This document shows positions 61,894-64,000 of a DNA stretch of 64,000 nucleotides, piece after piece (the first letter of the stretch is position 1; each line of letters starts with the position of its first letter). A program made the translations under genes and the position numbers. Origin of the DNA: Rhodanobacter fulvus Jip2 (GTDB lineage Bacteria > Pseudomonadota > Gammaproteobacteria > Xanthomonadales > Rhodanobacteraceae); the NCBI RefSeq assembly GCF_000264315.1, contig NZ_AJXU01000028.1, forward strand, positions 62,001 through 126,000, in the 5' to 3' direction. The notes under the pieces were generated by a model. That model worked only from the letters and a program-made list of their open reading frames with translations, ran no database searches and was not told where the DNA came from.

Positions 61894-63705
61894 ATGAAGA
61901 GTTCAACGTACGCAAGAAAATCACAGTTTGCTGTAGGCACCCTGTGGGTGTTCGAGGAGCGGGTGGTGCAGGTGGACGGCCCCTTGTCCCTGCAAGTGGT
62001 GCAGGTGCGGGACGTAGCCAGCGGCGAGTTGAAGCCGGCCCCCGTTCACCACCTCACGCTACCAAGCAATGCAGCGCAAAAGGCGGCCGATCCTCTAACG
62101 GTTCCACAGAACGAATGGGACCGCGCGCTTACCCTCGCAAGAGCGTTCCAGCCGTATGTGGAGTGCCGGGCGCTGCCGACCCGCGTCACCCAGGCGATTG
62201 CCCTCCGGCACGCGATCACCTTCCGGCAGGTCCAGCGTCTGCGTGCCCAGTTCCAAGCCACGCATCAGACCACGGCGCTAATCCGTGGCAAAGGCGGACG
62301 CCCAGTCGGGCTTCGGTGCCTGATCCAGGAAGTCGAACGACTCATCCAGCACGTTATCGCCAAGCACTATGCCTGCCGCGAACCGGCCACCAAGGAATGC
62401 ATCGTCGAGCGCGTTCGGCTGATCTGTAGCCGGCTGTCCTATCCCCGCCCATCGCGCAAAACCATCCTTGCCCGCATCAGTGAGGCGCAAGGGTACGCGA
62501 TGGATCGTGCGCGTCACGGTGCAAAAAGCGCCAAACAGGTGTGGGAGGCACGCCCCGGAATGCACCAGATGAGCCGCCCACTTGAGGAGGTGCAGATCGA
62601 CCACACCCTGGTGGACGTCCTTGTGGTTCACGAAGACGGAACGGTTGCCGGACGCCCTTGGTTGACCTTGGCCATCGACGTGGCGACCCGCGTCGTGCTT
62701 GGGTGGTATCTGACTATGGATGCACCCTCGAGCATTTCGGTGGCTATGTGCCTAGCCCACGCGATGCTGCCCAAACCCGAGACCCAGGACGATCCTGAGC
62801 TGTGGCCGATGTACGGCAAACCGCTGTGCGTGCTCCTGGACAACGGCAAGGACTTCCGCAGCTACGCACTCAAGCGTGGCTGCGAGCAGCACGGGATCGA
62901 GTTGAAGTGGCGCCCCGTCCGCGTACCCCATTATGGCGCGCACATCGAGCGGCTCATCGGCACGTTCATGACGATGGTGCACTCGCTGCCGGGAACCACG
63001 TTCAGCAACGTCAAAGCGCGCGGCGACTACCCAAGCGAGCGCCGCGCGTGTCTCACGCTCGAAGACCTCCGGGCTTGGTTCGTCCAGAAGATTTGCCGGG
63101 GCTACCACGCTCGCACACATCGAAGTTTGGGCGTTCCTCCGCTGATCGCCTGGGAACGCGCCTTCAGGCAGCCCGATGGGACGCTGCGTATGCCCGAGGT
63201 GCCCTTGCGGCCTGACGATTTGCGTCGCGACTTCTACCCGTTCGTCTTCCGACGCATTCAGCGTACGGGCGTGCAGCTAGGCCAGTCGCGCTACTGGGCT
63301 AGTGCTTTGGCGCCGCTGGTGCATCCTCAGCGCCAGGTGAGGGTCCACTACAACAAACAGAACCCTTCATGCGTCTGGATCCGTGCCGATGGTGACGTGC
63401 TGGTGGAAGCGGTGGTGGTGGCCGGCGCGGCCTTATCCCACGGGCGAGCCGTGGCGTTGACCGACCAGGAGCAAGCCTACCTTGATCAGAAGCTGCTCGA
63501 TGGCTATGAGACGGCCGACGCCGTCGAGGCCTCGGCCCGGGGGCGCCAGCGAATAAAGCAGAGTCACGGCTCGGGGCAGGGCACGGCACGCAAAAGCCGG
63601 CCGGCGGCACGCTCGGACCGAAAGGGCGATGCAGCCCGCGAGAACCAATTGGCCCTTCCTGCGCTTAACCGGGCTTCGGTCACCTTTGAGGTGCTCGAGC
63701 CATGA
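61894..63705 (+). CDS. tniA: TniA-type DDE transposase
   Basis: 603 residues. Rve-type integrase core with Asp236 (EEVQIDHTLVD), Asp316 (VLLDNGKDF) and Glu352 (AHIERLIGTFM), the DD(35)E arrangement. Helical DNA-binding part precedes it; a basic C-terminus (ARKSRPAARSDRKG) follows. It cuts and joins the element's ends, as do TniA and TnsB. Start ATG 61894 with GGAGAGAG. Its stop overlaps the next start (ATGA). Confidence 0.9.
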   Translation: MKSSTYARKSQFAVGTLWVFEERVVQVDGPLSLQVVQVRDVASGELKPAPVHHLTLPSNAAQKAADPLTVPQNEWDRALTLARAFQPYVECRALPTRVTQAIALRHAITFRQVQRLRAQFQATHQTTALIRGKGGRPVGLRCLIQEVERLIQHVIAKHYACREPATKECIVERVRLICSRLSYPRPSRKTILARISEAQGYAMDRARHGAKSAKQVWEARPGMHQMSRPLEEVQIDHTLVDVLVVHEDGTVAGRPWLTLAIDVATRVVLGWYLTMDAPSSISVAMCLAHAMLPKPETQDDPELWPMYGKPLCVLLDNGKDFRSYALKRGCEQHGIELKWRPVRVPHYGAHIERLIGTFMTMVHSLPGTTFSNVKARGDYPSERRACLTLEDLRAWFVQKICRGYHARTHRSLGVPPLIAWERAFRQPDGTLRMPEVPLRPDDLRRDFYPFVFRRIQRTGVQLGQSRYWASALAPLVHPQRQVRVHYNKQNPSCVWIRADGDVLVEAVVVAGAALSHGRAVALTDQEQAYLDQKLLDGYETADAVEASARGRQRIKQSHGSGQGTARKSRPAARSDRKGDAARENQLALPALNRASVTFEVLEP

Positions 63706-64000
63706 GTACGCACGGGTCACACCTCGATCCCACGGTCGCTTCCCTCCTCAAACTGCCCGACGACGAACGCATCCGGGCCTTACTGGCCGACCGCTTCATT
63801 TGCCACGAAAAGGTCGGCGCACTGCTGGCCGAGTGCGATTATTTGGCGCATCGGCCGCCCTCGTTGCGACCCCGTGGACTACTTGTTTGCGCCCCCAGCG
63901 GATCGGGCAAGACCGCGTTTGCCAACGCGTTGGTGCGCCGCTATGCGTGCCATCCAGCGACGCGTCTGAAGGCCGCAACCAAACCGGTCTTGCTTATCAG
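63702..64000 (+). CDS. tniB: TniB/TnsC-like AAA ATPase, 3' end outside window
   Basis: The first 99 residues only. Walker A is CAPSGSGKTAF. The N-terminal DERIRALLADRFICHEKVGALLAECDYLAHRP is as in TniB. It should carry target-site choice and activation of TniA. ATG 63702 overlaps the TniA stop. Confidence 0.85.
   Translation, partial: MSTHGSHLDPTVASLLKLPDDERIRALLADRFICHEKVGALLAECDYLAHRPPSLRPRGLLVCAPSGSGKTAFANALVRRYACHPATRLKAATKPVLLI

Larger units (their letters stand above)
61337..64000 (+). mobile_element. TniA/TniB-type transposon, left part
   Basis: Small HTH gene, TniA transposase and TniB ATPase in the order known for Tn5053/Tn402 and Tn7-like elements. The left inverted repeat is not located with certainty, and the right end is outside the window. 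GC content is a little lower and the promoter zone at 61200-61250 is AT-rich. Confidence 0.75.

Noticed and set aside
1-64000. CRISPR arrays, tRNA and rRNA genes
   Set aside because: No regularly spaced repeat, cloverleaf-like or rRNA-like segment was recognised on either strand.

Overview
The window is a GC-rich chromosomal segment of a gammaproteobacterium, most likely from the Rhodanobacteraceae/Xanthomonadales (Dyella, Rhodanobacter or Luteibacter type). This placement is an inference. It rests on codon usage, on the intergenic repeats (the CCCCGCGAAAGCGGGG hairpin near 25.6 kb, GTGGGAGCGACTTCAGTCGC near 29.7 kb, CTCCCCTGC/GCAGGGGAG near 32.7 kb), on a cytochrome b carrying PVWY instead of PEWY, and on the density of AraC/LysR regulators. 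No tRNA, rRNA or CRISPR array was seen.

Layout. 0-5.7 kb: a KatA-type catalase (cut by the window start), an alpha/beta-hydrolase fused to OsmC, an orphan urea transporter and a quinone-oxidoreductase-like MDR. 6-11.3 kb: a MarR-controlled tripartite efflux operon (OMF, EmrA, EmrB, then a second MarR). Two copies of one 21-bp operator, in opposite orientation, flank the first marR gene. 11.4-15.5 kb: a periplasmic catalase-like peroxidase, small hypotheticals, an AhpD-like protein, a pair of MbcA/ParS-like (DUF2384-like) genes and an AraC regulator. 15.5-25 kb: a NarL-type response regulator and a propeller-type sensor kinase, probably partners, now separated by a 5.5-kb defence island. The island holds an Mrr-like nuclease, a HamA-like nuclease and a Ski2-type helicase, that is, a Hachiman-like system with a third gene.

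25-32.5 kb: a metabolic block on the minus strand with an aldehyde dehydrogenase, a benzyl/geraniol-type alcohol dehydrogenase, a linalool dehydratase/isomerase-like enzyme and an SCO protein. These resemble the steps of bacterial linalool/geraniol oxidation (Ldi-GeoA-GeoB). An OmpW-like porin, an OsmC protein, a cupin and a DUF4126 membrane protein lie among them. 32.7-43 kb: a hydrolase lacking its nucleophile, two AraC regulators, two paralogous patatin-like lipoproteins with unrelated genes between them, and an NmrA-like reductase with its probable LysR regulator. 43-60.3 kb: a very large winged-helix/STAND regulator and a soluble histidine kinase. They are followed by a plus-strand run (AhpD-like, cupin, a second DUF2384-like pair, a second NmrA-like reductase, orphan cytochrome b, Ohr), then GlxA-type and LysR regulators, SDR, NTF2-like, haloperoxidase-type, HD-domain and bestrophin genes.

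61.3-64 kb: the leading end of a TniA/TniB (Tn7/Tn5053-like) transposon that runs off the window.

The common theme outside the island and the transposon is peroxide/electrophile and lipophilic-compound stress (catalases, OsmC/Ohr, AhpD-like, cupins, short-chain reductases, efflux), under many local regulators. Several families occur two or three times: AhpD-like, cupin, DUF2384-like pair, NmrA-like, OsmC, patatin and LysR. This suggests repeated local duplication or exchange of small stress modules.
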